NCBI RefSeq assembly: GCF_009826895.1
Contig: NZ_WUMV01000006.1
Location: 310,001-374,000, forward strand
DNA from: Stappia sediminis
GTDB lineage: Bacteria > Pseudomonadota > Alphaproteobacteria > Rhizobiales > Stappiaceae
DNA: 64,000 nucleotides
Reading direction: 5' to 3'
The notes below the pieces were generated by a model that saw only the letters and a list, made by a program, of their open reading frames with translations, made no database searches and had not been told where the DNA came from. This document shows, piece after piece, positions 17,421-27,462 of this stretch. Position 1 is the first letter of the stretch; the number at the start of each line of letters is the position of its first letter. Made by a program: the position numbers and the translations under genes.

Positions 17421-18358
17421 GATGTGGGCAGAGCGTCAAAACACCAGGCTAGGATGCCCTTTTGGGCATGCAATCTGTTTTCGGCTTCGTCAAAGACGAC
17501 CGACTGTGGGCCGTCCATGACTTCGGATGTCACTTCCTCGCCGCGATGGGCTGGAAGACAATGCATGAATATAGCGTCCTTGTCGGCTTCCGCCATCAAT
17601 CGCTCGTTGACCTGAAAGGCCTTCAGCAAATTGTGACGGCGTCCCTCGTCGCCATCGCCCATGGATACCCAGCAGTCGGTGACGACGCAATCCACACCCT
17701 TTACCGCCGCATATGGGTCGTCGGTGAAAGTGACTTCCGCGCCCATGGAGCGCGCGGAATCGATAAGCTGCATGTCCGGCTTCAGTTCTGGCGGTGTTGC
17801 GACATTGATCGCAAAGCCCAGTTTGGCCGAAGCATGGATCCAGGATGCGAGCACGTTGTTGCTGTCACCCGTCCAGGCGACCGTGCGCCCCTTGATCGAG
17901 CCCTTCTTCTCCTCGAACGTCATGACGTCGGCCATTATCTGGCAGGGGTGCGAACGCTTGGTCAGCCCGTTGATGACAGGCACGGTCGCCGCTTCGGCAA
18001 GTTCGTTCAGATCGTCGCTGCCAAGGATGCGGATCATGATCGCATCCACATAACGCGAAAGCACGCGCGCCGTATCCCCCAGCGTTTCGCCGCGTCCAAG
18101 CTGCATTTCCGCGCCCGTCAGCATCACCGTTTCCCCGCCAAGCTCGCGCATGCCGATGTCGAAGGAAATTCGCGTGCGGGTGGAAGGCTGCTCAAACACC
18201 ATGGCAAGTACCTTGCCGGCAAGCAGGCCTTGTCCGCGGATGATGCGAATGTCGCCCCGGGCCTCCTTGATGCGGCGGCTGCCGTCCAGGATCGCGCGGA
18301 GTTCGTCCGCTTCCATTTCTGTCAGGTCGAGAAAGTGCCGAGGTTTGGCAGAACTCAT
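17417..18358 (-). CDS. argF: Ornithine carbamoyltransferase
   Basis: A 313-residue cytosolic enzyme that makes citrulline from ornithine and carbamoyl phosphate in arginine synthesis. The carbamoyl-phosphate site FEQPSTRTR (about 55-63), the HPCQIMAD motif (about 135-142) and the catalytic HCLPAHRG segment (about 263-270) are all present. Length is normal. Start and stop overlap argD and hslO by four bases each, which indicates translational coupling. The catabolic isoform is possible in principle, but the argD neighbour favours the biosynthetic role. Confidence 0.95.
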   Translation of the reverse strand: MSSAKPRHFLDLTEMEADELRAILDGSRRIKEARGDIRIIRGQGLLAGKVLAMVFEQPSTRTRISFDIGMRELGGETVMLTGAEMQLGRGETLGDTARVLSRYVDAIMIRILGSDDLNELAEAATVPVINGLTKRSHPCQIMADVMTFEEKKGSIKGRTVAWTGDSNNVLASWIHASAKLGFAINVATPPELKPDMQLIDSARSMGAEVTFTDDPYAAVKGVDCVVTDCWVSMGDGDEGRRHNLLKAFQVNERLMAEADKDAIFMHCLPAHRGEEVTSEVMDGPQSVVFDEAENRLHAQKGILAWCFDALPTS

Positions 18359-19554
18359 TCGGCAGCTCCCTTCGCGGCCTTCTCCTCAACGGCAATTGCC
18401 GCCTTCTCGATACGCAACACCGCTTCTTCGATCTCCTCGTCGCTGATGGTGAGCGGCGGCATGATGCGCAGCACGTTTTCGCCGGCAGCAACGGAAAGAA
18501 GCCCATTGGCCCTCATTTCCGCCAGAACTTCGGCATTCGGTACATTGCATTTGAGACCTATATGAAGCCCCTTGCCGCGAACTTCCTCGAACACCGCCGG
18601 ATGCGTGTCGACAAGTGCTGCAAGTTTCTGCTTCATCAAAAGCCCCTTGCGCTGCACCTCCTCCAGAAAGCCTTCGGCAAGGAGAACGTCGAGCACGGCG
18701 TTGCCTACGGCCATCGCCAGCGGATTGCCGCCATATGTTGTGCCATGCGTGCCGGCGACCATCCCGGAAGCAGCCTCTTCCGTCGCAAGACAGGCACCGA
18801 ACGGAAAGCCGCCGCCGATCCCCTTTGCGACCGACATGATGTCGGGCGTAATACCCGCCCATTCATAAGCGAAGAACTTGCCCGTACGCCCGACGCCCGA
18901 CTGAATTTCATCAAGCACCAGAAGCAGGCCGTTTTCATCGCAAATCTCGCGTAGTGCCCGCAAGGTCTCTGTCGGCAGGACGTTGATCCCGCCTTCGCCC
19001 TGCACGGGTTCGACGAATATACCCGCCGTTTCCGGCCCGATCGCGGCCTTTACCGCATCCAGATCGCCGAATGGAACCTGCACGAAGCCCGGCGTTTTCG
19101 GCCCGAAGCCTTCAAGATATTTCTCCTGGCCGCCGGCCGCGATCGTTGCGAGCGTACGGCCATGGAAGGCGCCTTCGAAGGTTATCAGCTGATAGCGCTC
19201 GCCCTCTCCCTTGGCATGGAAATACTTGCGCGCGGTCTTTATCGCCGCCTCGTTCGCCTCTGCACCGGAATTCGTGAAGAACACACGGTCGGCAAAGGTG
19301 GCGTCGATCAGCCGCTGGCCAAGCTTCTCCTGGCCCGGAATCGTATAGACGTTCGACACGTGCCAGAGCTTTTCCGCCTGCGTCTTCAGCGCTTCCACCA
19401 AGTGGGGATGCGAATGGCCAAGGGAATTCACGGCGATGCCGGCTGCGCAATCGAGGAATCGTCGCCCGTCTACGGTGGTGAGCCAGACACCATCTCCCCG
19501 CTCAAACGCAAGTTCGGAGCGTGCATAGGTCTGATAGAGCGGCGACGCGGACAT
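18355..19554 (-). CDS. argD: Acetylornithine aminotransferase
   Basis: A 399-residue class III PLP aminotransferase that converts N-acetylglutamate semialdehyde to N-acetylornithine; it may also serve succinyldiaminopimelate in lysine synthesis. It shows the [15 protein letters not shown] segment, the [14 protein letters not shown] motif with the PLP-interacting aspartate, and the Schiff-base lysine in [11 protein letters not shown]. It is the first gene of a leftward operon with argF and hslO. The region upstream, 19555-20084, is shared with divergent gcrA. Confidence 0.93.
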   Translation of the reverse strand: MSASPLYQTYARSELAFERGDGVWLTTVDGRRFLDCAAGIAVNSLGHSHPHLVEALKTQAEKLWHVSNVYTIPGQEKLGQRLIDATFADRVFFTNSGAEANEAAIKTARKYFHAKGEGERYQLITFEGAFHGRTLATIAAGGQEKYLEGFGPKTPGFVQVPFGDLDAVKAAIGPETAGIFVEPVQGEGGINVLPTETLRALREICDENGLLLVLDEIQSGVGRTGKFFAYEWAGITPDIMSVAKGIGGGFPFGACLATEEAASGMVAGTHGTTYGGNPLAMAVGNAVLDVLLAEGFLEEVQRKGLLMKQKLAALVDTHPAVFEEVRGKGLHIGLKCNVPNAEVLAEMRANGLLSVAAGENVLRIMPPLTISDEEIEEAVLRIEKAAIAVEEKAAKGAAE

Positions 19555-20084
19555 TCCTCTTCCTCACAGGTTCAATCGCCATATCGCACCCGGATTGCGA
19601 CGGATGCAGATCATGGTTATATTTCAAGAAGTTGGCAGAATTTGGCACCATCGCCCCCATTTCGAGGCGGTGAAGGGCCAGTTCGTTCGCAAGCTTTGAA
19701 TACGGATTGCAAACGCCTGCCCCAAACGACACGTGCCGCCTCGGTAAGGCGGCACGGCGTCTGGAGAGACTATATACACCGCCAAGGGGCAGTCCTGTCA
19801 AATCAAACGGCCAGAATCCGCCAGTAACACGAGATTCGTCAATTTCGCCATTTCTGGGGAAAACCGCGGTCATCCCCAAGGTATTGCCTTGCTCGCCTTG
19901 CAGGCAAAACGCACCATATTGTAGATTACTAATTGTTAAATACGATATCTCGTATGGCTTGCTGACCAGCCTGCCAAATAAGCAGCCTCTCCATGTTCAA
20001 AGGAGGCTCAGGGATGTGCTTTGCGCACCCGGGCTGGAAGTGTGCCTGAACGTTGCGGTCAAAGCGAGACGGAGAGCCTCAAAA
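19555..20084. other. Divergent argD-gcrA intergenic region
   Basis: These 530 bases carry both promoters. A perfect nine-pair hairpin, GTGCCGCCT/AGGCGGCAC, lies at 19733-19755; it lacks a T run. A palindrome ATACGA-TATC-TCGTAT lies at 19940-19955. Two GANTC sites, the target of the CcrM methylase, lie 19 bases apart at 19814-19818 and 19833-19837. The plus-strand frame that continues gcrA upstream to 19707 has no conserved content, so I treat it as non-coding. Confidence 0.5.
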
Positions 20085-20618
20085 ATGACCTGGACAACCG
20101 AACGTGTCGATCTCCTCAAGAAGCTTTGGAGCGACGGCCTCAGCGCAAGCCAGATCGCCGGCGAACTGGGCGGCGTAACGCGCAATGCCGTGATCGGGAA
20201 AGTGCACCGCCTGGGACTGTCCGGCCGCGCGAAGGCCCCCGCACCGCAGCAAAAGCCGCGAAGGCCCGTCTCGAAACCGGCTTCGGGCTTGTCTGGCGGA
20301 TCATCGGCGCATTCCTACAGCCGCGGCGGAGGCAGCGCCCCGCAAACCCACGGCGCAACGGCGCTCAAGATGGAAACCTCGCCTGCCCCGGCTCCGGCGC
20401 CTAAGGAACAGCCGGTCGCCGAGCTGGTGCCGATGGCGAAGAAGGCGACCATCCTTCAGTTGACGGAGCGCACCTGCAAATGGCCGATCGGCGATCCGAG
20501 TACCGAGGACTTCTATTTCTGCGGCAATCCTTCGGACCCCAGCGTACCCTATTGCGCATACCATTGCCGGATCGCCTATCAGCCGGCGACGGACCGCAAG
20601 CGCAGGGCTGCGGGATAA
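20085..20618 (+). CDS. gcrA: Cell-cycle regulator GcrA
   Basis: This 177-residue protein is a sigma70-associated transcription activator of the alphaproteobacterial cell cycle. It works at promoters carrying CcrM-methylated GANTC sites. Residues 1-48 form the helix-turn-helix (TWTTERVDLLKKLW, then ASQIAGELGGVTRNAVIGK). A proline- and alanine-rich linker spans about 50-120. The C-terminal Cys/His-rich RNA-polymerase-binding part has CKWPIGDP, FCGNP and CAYHC. The ATG at 20085 starts exactly at the conserved N-terminus; the longer frame is rejected. A strong terminator follows. Confidence 0.93.
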   Translation: MTWTTERVDLLKKLWSDGLSASQIAGELGGVTRNAVIGKVHRLGLSGRAKAPAPQQKPRRPVSKPASGLSGGSSAHSYSRGGGSAPQTHGATALKMETSPAPAPAPKEQPVAELVPMAKKATILQLTERTCKWPIGDPSTEDFYFCGNPSDPSVPYCAYHCRIAYQPATDRKRRAAG

Positions 20619-20642
20619 GATAGATAATCGGCTCGTTTTTGC

Positions 20643-20673
20643 AGGCGGCACATTTCGGATGTGCCGCCTTTTT
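20643..20673 (+). terminator. Rho-independent terminator of gcrA
   Basis: A perfect eleven-pair stem, AGGCGGCACAT (20643-20653) with ATGTGCCGCCT (20659-20669), has the loop TTCGG and is followed by a T run. It lies 24 bases past the gcrA stop. Confidence 0.93.
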
Positions 20674-20705
20674 CATTTTTCGGAAGGACCGGCCGGTTCG
20701 ATTTG

Positions 20706-21404
20706 CTATTCTGCTACCGCAAACTGATCGTTGAAGGCGTAGCCCGCGCCACGCACGGTGCGGATCGGGTCTTTCGCGCGGCCCCGGTTGATCGCCTTCC
20801 TGAGGCGGCCGACATGAACGTCCACCGTGCGCTCATCCACATAGACGTCGTGCCCCCAGACACCATCGAGCAGTTGTTCGCGTGAATACACGCGGCCAGG
20901 CGACGTCATCAGAAATTCAAGAAGCCGGAATTCCGTGGGGCCCAGGTGAATTTCCCGCCCGTTGCGGCGGACGCGATGGGTTTCGCGGTCAAGCTCTATA
21001 TCGCCGGACCGCAACACGCTGGCGACGACCTCAGGCTTCGCCCGGCGAAGGATCGCGCGCACCCGCGCCATGAGTTCGGGCACGGAAAAAGGCTTCACCA
21101 CATAATCGTCCGCACCCGTGGCAAGCCCGCGGATGCGCTCCGATTCCTCGCCGCGCGCCGTCAGCATGATGACCGGCAGACGTTCCGTCTCGGTGCGGCC
21201 GCGCAAACGCCGGCAAAGCTCGATGCCGGAGATGCCCGGTAGCATCCAGTCCAGCAGCAGAAGGTCGGGCTGATCTTCTCGCAGCCGCAATTCAGCATCG
21301 TCGCCGCGCGCGCAAACCTCGACCGAATATCCCTCGGCTTCGAGATTGTATCGCAGAAGAAGACTTAGCGGCTCCTCGTCCTCGACAATCAGAACCTTCG
21401 GCAT
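20706..21404 (-). CDS. phoB: Phosphate regulon response regulator PhoB
   Basis: A 232-residue OmpR-type regulator activated by PhoR phosphorylation when phosphate is scarce. It binds Pho boxes. The receiver domain (1-120) has the acidic pair near the N-terminus (VEDEEPL), the phospho-acceptor aspartate in LLLLDWMLPG, and the conserved lysine in DYVVKPFS. The winged-helix domain (about 130-228) ends in the usual VRGAGYAF segment. It is the last gene of phoR-pstSCAB-phoU-phoB, an order typical of alphaproteobacteria. Confidence 0.95.
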   Translation of the reverse strand: MPKVLIVEDEEPLSLLLRYNLEAEGYSVEVCARGDDAELRLREDQPDLLLLDWMLPGISGIELCRRLRGRTETERLPVIMLTARGEESERIRGLATGADDYVVKPFSVPELMARVRAILRRAKPEVVASVLRSGDIELDRETHRVRRNGREIHLGPTEFRLLEFLMTSPGRVYSREQLLDGVWGHDVYVDERTVDVHVGRLRKAINRGRAKDPIRTVRGAGYAFNDQFAVAE

Positions 21405-21472
21405 TCCACCCCTCTCATTTCAACAAGACGAGGGCCGATTTCCGGCTCATTCCCACAAGGTTATTCGCTATT

Positions 21473-22183
21473 TCAGGCGTTCCCGCTTTCGACGAAACCC
21501 GTCTCGTCGACTTTCGGCCGTTCGTCCTGCGGTTGCGAGCCGGTGACCATATAAGTCACGTTTTCGGCGATATTGGTCGCGTGATCGCCGATACGCTCGA
21601 TATTCTTGGCGCAGAAAAGAAGATGCGCGCAAATCGAAATCTGGCGCGGATCTTCCATCATATACGTCAACAACTCGCGGAAGATCGACGTGTAGATCGC
21701 GTCGATCTCGTCGTCTTGCTCGCGCACGGTTTCGGCCGCCTCGGCATCACGTTCGGCATAGGCGTCGAGCACGGACTTGAGCTGCTGCTGGGCGAGTTCA
21801 GCCATGTGCTCCACACCGAGCGCGAAGCGCTTGGAATTGAAGCTGTTGTCAATCGCAATCACACGCTTGGCGATGTTCTTGGCGAGATCGCCCACGCGTT
21901 CCAGGTCGCTGGAGATGCGCATGGCGGCGACGATGTCGCGAAGATCCTGCGCCACCGGCTGGCGGCGTGCGATGATCAGGACGGCCGTTTCCTCAAGCTC
22001 ATGCTGGAGCTGGTCGAGCCGCTTGTCGGTCTGCACGATTTTCTGTGCCTGCTCGCTGTCCTTGCGGACCAGCGCGGATACGGAATCGTTGACCATGGTT
22101 TCGGCCAACCCGCCCATTTCGGCGACACGGCTGGCGAGACCTTTCAGCTCGTCGTCGTAGGATGTAACTGTATGCTGCGGCAT
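21473..22183 (-). CDS. phoU: Phosphate signalling protein PhoU
   Basis: A 236-residue helical protein that couples Pst transport to PhoR and keeps the Pho regulon silent when phosphate is plentiful. It has two similar three-helix halves, each with a metal-binding motif (DLERVGDLAKNIAKR near residue 80 and NIERIGDHATNIAE near 183). The start is ATG 22183, which has the strong GGAGGGAG site just upstream; the longer frame to 22540 reads back into pstB. It lies between pstB and phoB. Confidence 0.95.
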   Translation of the reverse strand: MPQHTVTSYDDELKGLASRVAEMGGLAETMVNDSVSALVRKDSEQAQKIVQTDKRLDQLQHELEETAVLIIARRQPVAQDLRDIVAAMRISSDLERVGDLAKNIAKRVIAIDNSFNSKRFALGVEHMAELAQQQLKSVLDAYAERDAEAAETVREQDDEIDAIYTSIFRELLTYMMEDPRQISICAHLLFCAKNIERIGDHATNIAENVTYMVTGSQPQDERPKVDETGFVESGNA

Positions 22184-22251
22184 ATTTTTCTCCCTCCAAG
22201 GGGCGAGATTTCCCTGGCCGGCCCTATCCATCGCCGCCGGTCGAACGGCGA

Positions 22252-23097
22252 TTACCCGAAGCGGCCGGTGATATAGTCCTGCGTGCGCCTGTCCCGCGGA
22301 TTTGTGAACATATCTTGCGTCGGGCCTTCCTCCACCAGGATACCCAGGTGGAAGAACGCCGTACGCTGGGATACGCGCGCGGCCTGCTGCATGGAGTGCG
22401 TGACGATGACGATCGTGTAGTTCTCGCGCAACTCGTCGATCAGTTCCTCGACCTTTGCCGTGGCAATTGGATCCAGCGCCGAGCAAGGCTCGTCCATGAG
22501 GATCACTTCGGGGCTGACCGCAATCGCGCGTGCGATGCAAAGACGCTGCTGCTGCCCGCCGGAAAGGCCGGTGCCGGGCGCATCGAGGCGATCCTTCACC
22601 TCTTCGTAGAGGCCGGCCTTCTGCAGGCTGGAGGCGACGATGTCGTCAAGCTCCGCCTTGGAACGGGAAAGCCCGTGAATGCGCGGTCCGTAGGCAACGT
22701 TCTCGTAGATCGACTTCGGAAACGGGTTCGGCTTCTGGAATACCATCCCGACGCGGGCCCGAAGCTCCACCACGTCAATCGACGGATCGTAGATATCCAT
22801 CCCGTCCAGCGTGATATCCCCGGCGACACGGCAAATGTCGATAGTATCGTTCATGCGGTTGAGGCAGCGCAGGAACGTGGACTTGCCACAGCCTGAAGGG
22901 CCGATCAGCGCAGTGACCTGGCGCTCGCGAATGTCGAGATCGATATCGAACAGCGCCTGCTTGTCGCCGTAGAAAACACAGACCTTGTCACCGCGCATCT
23001 TGATGGGATCGCCGTCTGCGGTGAGCGCACGTGCCCCGGCCTCGGTAGCGTTCGCTGCTTCGGCGGCCGTCGGGCTCATCGTGGCATCCATGGACAT
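22252..23097 (-). CDS. pstB: Phosphate ABC transporter ATPase PstB
   Basis: A 281-residue cytosolic ATPase that powers phosphate import. Walker A is GPSGCGKST (about residues 92-100), the signature is [14 protein letters not shown], and Walker B is [14 protein letters not shown]. The first 30 residues form an alanine-rich extension before the conserved [16 protein letters not shown]. The ATG at 23097 has GAGG seven bases upstream. It sits 18 bases after pstA in the operon. Confidence 0.95.
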   Translation of the reverse strand: MSMDATMSPTAAEAANATEAGARALTADGDPIKMRGDKVCVFYGDKQALFDIDLDIRERQVTALIGPSGCGKSTFLRCLNRMNDTIDICRVAGDITLDGMDIYDPSIDVVELRARVGMVFQKPNPFPKSIYENVAYGPRIHGLSRSKAELDDIVASSLQKAGLYEEVKDRLDAPGTGLSGGQQQRLCIARAIAVSPEVILMDEPCSALDPIATAKVEELIDELRENYTIVIVTHSMQQAARVSQRTAFFHLGILVEEGPTQDMFTNPRDRRTQDYITGRFG

Positions 23098-23115
23098 TTC
23101 GTCACCTCTTCAAAC

Positions 23116-24936
23116 TCACCAGCGCCGCTCGAAGCGTTTGCGCAGGATAATCGCGATCGCATTCATCAGGATGAGGAACGCCAGCAGCACCATGATTGCC
23201 GCGGACGTCTTCTGCTGGAACGCGGGCTCGGGGAAATCCGCCCACATGTAGATCTGGACGGGCAGCACGGTCGACGGATCGAGCGGGCCACCCGGAATAT
23301 CGACGATGAAGGCCACCATGCCGATCATCAGCAACGGTGCGGTTTCACCCAGCGCCTGCGCCATGCCGATGATCGTGCCGGTGAAGATACCGGGCATTGC
23401 AAGCGGCAGCACGTGGTGGAACACCGTCTGGATCTTCGATGCGCCGATGCCGAGCGCCGCCTCGCGGATCGACGGCGGCACGGCCTTGAGTGCCGCGCGC
23501 GCAGCGATGATTATCGTCGGCAGCGTCATCAGCGCAAGCACCATGCCGCCGACCAGTGGCGCCGAACGCGGCAGGCCGAAGACGTTCAGGAACACGGCAA
23601 GACCCAACAGGCCGAAGACGATGGACGGCACGGCGGCGAGATTGTTGATGTTCACCTCGATCAGATGCGTGATCCGGTTCTTCGGCGCAAATTCCTCAAG
23701 GTAGATGGCGGCTGCCACGCCGATGGGGAACGACAAGGCAAGCGTCACCAGCATCGTATAGAACGAGCCGACGACCGCACCCCAGATACCCGCCATCTCC
23801 GGTTCTCGGCTGGCACCGGAGGTGAAGAAGATCGTGTTGAGCTTGCTTTCGATGAGGCCTTTGCCGGCCAGGTAGTCGGTATATGCGATCTCCTGGTCGG
23901 AGAACTTGCGCGAGGATTCCGGCGTATCGATGCGCTTGATCCGCCAGTCGCCCGCCGCCGCCGCCGCTTCGGACTGAAGCGGGATATAGGCAGTGCCTTC
24001 GATCATGGTCGCATCGACCGTTTCGACCTTTACCACGCCGCCGTTGATCTCGACGAGATAGGAGGCAACGTTCGTGGTCAGCTGCTCCGACTGGTTCACG
24101 GCGGTTGCCCGCTGTTCCAGGTTTTCAGCCTGTGTGCTCAGGCTTTCGATTTGCGCCCGGACGGAGGCGAGTGAGCTCTTGTTACGTTCAAGCCGCTCTT
24201 CAAGCCGGCGCTTCGTTGGCCCGTCCGCTTCAGCCACGCGCCGTTCGAGTTCCGGGATAGACGCTTCCAGGCTGCGAACGCTGCGCTGCTTGGCTTCGAT
24301 TTCGGCACGAATTCCACGCGCGTCGTTGCCGAGGCCGGCCTTCACTTCCGCCAGAATTTCGTGAAAATCGTTAGAGGTGGAGAGAATCCTCACCGTACCT
24401 TCGGTGCCGACCGGGCTCGCGATCCCCTGCCCGGTTTCAACTGAGGACGTGGTGATCATACCTTTCACGTAAAGGTCCGCGAAGTCGGATAGCGGGATCG
24501 GCCGTGCTTGTTCGGTGCCGAGCATCGAGACGTCGTCGAGGACCTCGTTCCTCAGCACGATGTTCGCGCCACTGGAGACGAGCGAATAGAGCACCCTGCG
24601 GTTTCGCCGGTCGGATGCGAAGGGAAGTTCCGCTTTCAGCGCGTCGCGGACAATCGTGTTGTAGTCGGCGGCTTGCGGATCGGAAGGGTCGACGTTTTCG
24701 ACGGAAAGATCAATCGGCAGGCTCACGTAGTTGAACGTGAATGCCGGCAATCCTTGCGAGATGATCGTCGAAAGCAGCAGCACCAGAAACAGGCCCGCGA
24801 TGCCAATGGCACCGATACCGTACGCCTTGAAGCGGGCTTCGGCGCTATAACGCCTGGCGAGACGCTTCTTCGCTTCCACGCTGGTGTGAAGGTCTCCCGC
24901 CGGAGAGACGGTCGCCTTGTGTGCGATCTCAGTCAT
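23116..24936 (-). CDS. pstA: Phosphate ABC transporter permease PstA with large periplasmic insert
   Basis: A 606-residue inner membrane permease subunit. The permease domain fills about 385-606 with the EAA-type loop (AALKAVPPSIREAALGIGAS). Before it comes one helix (about 40-60) and a DUF3333-type periplasmic domain of about 320 residues. Within that domain, residues about 205-285 (24082-24324) form a charged, heptad-like coiled coil. Most PstA proteins are about 280-450 residues, so the insert makes this one clearly long. It overlaps the end of pstC by eight bases. Confidence 0.93.
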   Translation of the reverse strand: MTEIAHKATVSPAGDLHTSVEAKKRLARRYSAEARFKAYGIGAIGIAGLFLVLLLSTIISQGLPAFTFNYVSLPIDLSVENVDPSDPQAADYNTIVRDALKAELPFASDRRNRRVLYSLVSSGANIVLRNEVLDDVSMLGTEQARPIPLSDFADLYVKGMITTSSVETGQGIASPVGTEGTVRILSTSNDFHEILAEVKAGLGNDARGIRAEIEAKQRSVRSLEASIPELERRVAEADGPTKRRLEERLERNKSSLASVRAQIESLSTQAENLEQRATAVNQSEQLTTNVASYLVEINGGVVKVETVDATMIEGTAYIPLQSEAAAAAGDWRIKRIDTPESSRKFSDQEIAYTDYLAGKGLIESKLNTIFFTSGASREPEMAGIWGAVVGSFYTMLVTLALSFPIGVAAAIYLEEFAPKNRITHLIEVNINNLAAVPSIVFGLLGLAVFLNVFGLPRSAPLVGGMVLALMTLPTIIIAARAALKAVPPSIREAALGIGASKIQTVFHHVLPLAMPGIFTGTIIGMAQALGETAPLLMIGMVAFIVDIPGGPLDPSTVLPVQIYMWADFPEPAFQQKTSAAIMVLLAFLILMNAIAIILRKRFERRW

Positions 24937-26317
24937 ACTGTTCCCTGTATTTCTGAACCACGCGCAGCGCGATGATGTTAAGCAGAAGAGTTATGCAGAA
25001 GAGCAGCAGGCCAAGCGCGAAAGCTGCCAGCGTCTTGGCGCTGTCGAATTCCTGGTCGCCGATGAGCAGTGTGACGATCTGAACGGTGACGGTCGTCACC
25101 GCTTCCAGCGGATTGACCGTGAGGTTCGCGGCAAGGCCGGCTGCCATGACGACGATCATCGTTTCGCCGATCGCGCGTGAGATCGCCAGGATCAACGCCG
25201 AGACGATGCCGGGAAGCGCAGCCGGCAATACGACCTTTCGGATCGTTTCGGACTTCGTGGCCCCGAGCCCTGCCGATCCGTCGCGAAGCGACTGCGGCAC
25301 GGAGTTGATCACGTCGTCCGACAGCGAGGAGACGAAGGGGATGATCATGATCCCCATCACCACGCCCGCGGCAAGAGCGGATTCGGAGGAAACCGACATT
25401 CCGAGGCCTTCGCCGAAACCTCTGAACGCGGGCGCCACGGTGAGGGCGGCGAAGAAGCCGTAGACCACGGTCGGGATGCCCGCGAGGATTTCGAGAACCG
25501 GCTTCGCGACGGCACGCACGGGCTGCGAGGCGTAGTCGGAAAGATAGATCGCCGAAAGCAGTCCGACCGGCGCGGCGACAAGGATCGCGATCGCGGTTAT
25601 CAGCATGGTGCCGACGAGAAGCGGGATCGCGCCGAAGATTTCGGAATTCACATCGCTTGCTTCAACGCCTGCCCCTTCGAAGGCGCTTTGCGGACTCCAG
25701 TGGGTGCCGAAAATGAAATCGAAGACAGGGACCTGGCGGAAGAACATGAGCGATTCAAAGATCAGCGACAGCACGATGCCGATCGTCGTGACGATTGCAA
25801 CCGCCGAGCACGCGGCGAGAAAGACCATCGTCGTACGCTCGACCACGTGGCGCGCGCGCATGCGCGGTGCGATCTTTCTGAAACCGTAGACAAAGCCGAG
25901 GGCGACCAGCAACGCCAGGACGATGTTCATCCCTGTCGTGCTGTAGCTGCTGTAGGTTCTGAATAGTTCCGCAGCCTGCTCCTTGGCATCATCCGTAAAG
26001 CCGACAATGCCGCCGAAGGCGATCGCACGGGCATCGCGCAAAAACGCCTCAAGTTCCGGCTTGCCGAGATCGGCGACCGCGGAAACGCTTTGCGAGACTA
26101 CGGCACTGTCAATAAACCGGGGCGCGGCGATCGACCAGACGACCAGCACGGCAAGTGCGGGCAATACGGTGACGATCGCGAGAAAACCGCCGTGGAACGA
26201 CGGTCTTGAGTGCAGTTTCGAATAATCCCCATCGACGACCTTGCCCGATCGCGAACGGCCGATGAAATAAGCCGTGACTGCGAGCGCGGCGAGTATCAAC
26301 AGATAGGTCCAGAACAT
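24929..26317 (-). CDS. pstC: Phosphate ABC transporter permease PstC
   Basis: A 462-residue inner membrane permease, longer than the Escherichia coli protein (about 320). Extra N-terminal helices at about 1-20, 45-65 and 125-145 precede the core. The core has six helices with the coupling-loop motif SVPQSLRDGSAGLGATKSET. Extended PstC proteins with a first hydrophobic block are usual in alphaproteobacteria. It follows pstS after a 125-base gap containing a strong hairpin, and runs into pstA. Confidence 0.93.
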   Translation of the reverse strand: MFWTYLLILAALAVTAYFIGRSRSGKVVDGDYSKLHSRPSFHGGFLAIVTVLPALAVLVVWSIAAPRFIDSAVVSQSVSAVADLGKPELEAFLRDARAIAFGGIVGFTDDAKEQAAELFRTYSSYSTTGMNIVLALLVALGFVYGFRKIAPRMRARHVVERTTMVFLAACSAVAIVTTIGIVLSLIFESLMFFRQVPVFDFIFGTHWSPQSAFEGAGVEASDVNSEIFGAIPLLVGTMLITAIAILVAAPVGLLSAIYLSDYASQPVRAVAKPVLEILAGIPTVVYGFFAALTVAPAFRGFGEGLGMSVSSESALAAGVVMGIMIIPFVSSLSDDVINSVPQSLRDGSAGLGATKSETIRKVVLPAALPGIVSALILAISRAIGETMIVVMAAGLAANLTVNPLEAVTTVTVQIVTLLIGDQEFDSAKTLAAFALGLLLFCITLLLNIIALRVVQKYREQYD

Positions 26318-26399
26318 GACAAGTCCTGATGGCTTGGGCCGATGGGTTGGGCGGTGACACCTTTAAGCCGATGACCGGCAGGTGAGCCCGCAAAGTGTC

Positions 26400-26430
26400 G
26401 CGACCGGCCGCGCATGGAGCGGCCGGTCGC
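26400..26430 (-). other. Intercistronic hairpin between pstS and pstC
   Basis: A perfect eleven-pair stem, GCGACCGGCCG (26400-26410) with CGGCCGGTCGC (26420-26430), loop nine bases, lies 13 bases past the pstS stop. No T run follows on the minus strand. Such stems commonly protect the upstream message or cause partial termination, which would give more binding protein than permease. Confidence 0.6.
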
Positions 26431-26442
26431 GCAAGTCTTGTA

Positions 26443-27462
26443 TTAGAGGCTGAGCGGCGTCAGGTTCTTCGTCGTCTCGCTCACCTCTTCGCGCTTCTCG
26501 TCCGGAAGCGGGATCAGCCCCTTGTCGGCGAGATAGCCTTCGTCGCCCCAGGTGCCTTCGCTGGTGAACTCGGCCACGTATTCCTCAATGCCCGGAATCA
26601 CGCCGACATGCTCTTTCTTGACATAGAAGAAGAGCGAGCGGGAGACCGGATATTCGCCGTCGGCGATGGCTTCGAACGTCGGCGAAATGCCGTTGATCTT
26701 GGCGCCCTTGATCTTGTCGGCATTCTGGTCGAGGAACGAGAAGCCGAAGATGCCGAATGCCTTCGGGTTGGCTTCCAGCTTCTGAACGATCAGGTTGTCG
26801 TTTTCGCCGGCTTCGACATACGCGCCGTCTTCGCGGATGGCGGTGCATTTGTCGCCCTCAAGGCCGGCATCGGCAGCACCGGGAACCTGCTCGCAGCCAT
26901 GCTCCATGACCAGTTCCTCGAACGCGTCACGCGTACCGGAGGTCGGCGGGGGGCCGAGAACCTCGATCTTCTCCGCCGGCAGCGAAGGGTCGATATCCGA
27001 CCAGTTCTTGTAGGGGTTGGCGACGAGCTTGCCGTCGACCGGCACTTCCTTGGCAAGAGCCAGGAAGATCTGCTCGCGGGAAACATTGAGATCGGCGCCC
27101 GACTTTGCGTCGGCAAGCACGATGCCGTCGAAGCCGACCGTAACCTCGACCGGCGTCACGCCGTTTGCCTGGCAGGTCTCCAGCTCGGACTTCTTCATAC
27201 GGCGCGAAGCGTTGGTAATGTCGGGCGTACCCTCGCCTACACCTTCGCAGAACAGCTTTATGCCGCCACCGGAGCCGGTCGATTCGACGACCGGGGTCTT
27301 GTGGGACGTCTTCTGGCCGAACTGCTCCGCAACCGCGGTCGCGAACGGAAAGACGGTCGACGAACCGACGATCTGGATCTGGTCGCGCGCTTCGGCGGTT
27401 CCCGCAACGACGGTGCTGGCAGCAACAAGCGCCACCGCGCTCACGAATGACTTGATCTTCAC
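26443..27462 (-). CDS. pstS: Periplasmic phosphate-binding protein PstS
   Basis: A 339-residue binding protein with a signal peptide ending at about AEA (residues 23-25). The phosphate-binding loops are visible: VGSSTVFPF (about 32-40), ESTGSGGGIK and SGTRDAFEE. It captures phosphate for PstCAB. It follows phoR by 135 bases and is preceded by a repeated Pho box. GGAGAGG lies just upstream of its ATG. Confidence 0.95.
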   Translation of the reverse strand: MKIKSFVSAVALVAASTVVAGTAEARDQIQIVGSSTVFPFATAVAEQFGQKTSHKTPVVESTGSGGGIKLFCEGVGEGTPDITNASRRMKKSELETCQANGVTPVEVTVGFDGIVLADAKSGADLNVSREQIFLALAKEVPVDGKLVANPYKNWSDIDPSLPAEKIEVLGPPPTSGTRDAFEELVMEHGCEQVPGAADAGLEGDKCTAIREDGAYVEAGENDNLIVQKLEANPKAFGIFGFSFLDQNADKIKGAKINGISPTFEAIADGEYPVSRSLFFYVKKEHVGVIPGIEEYVAEFTSEGTWGDEGYLADKGLIPLPDEKREEVSETTKNLTPLSL

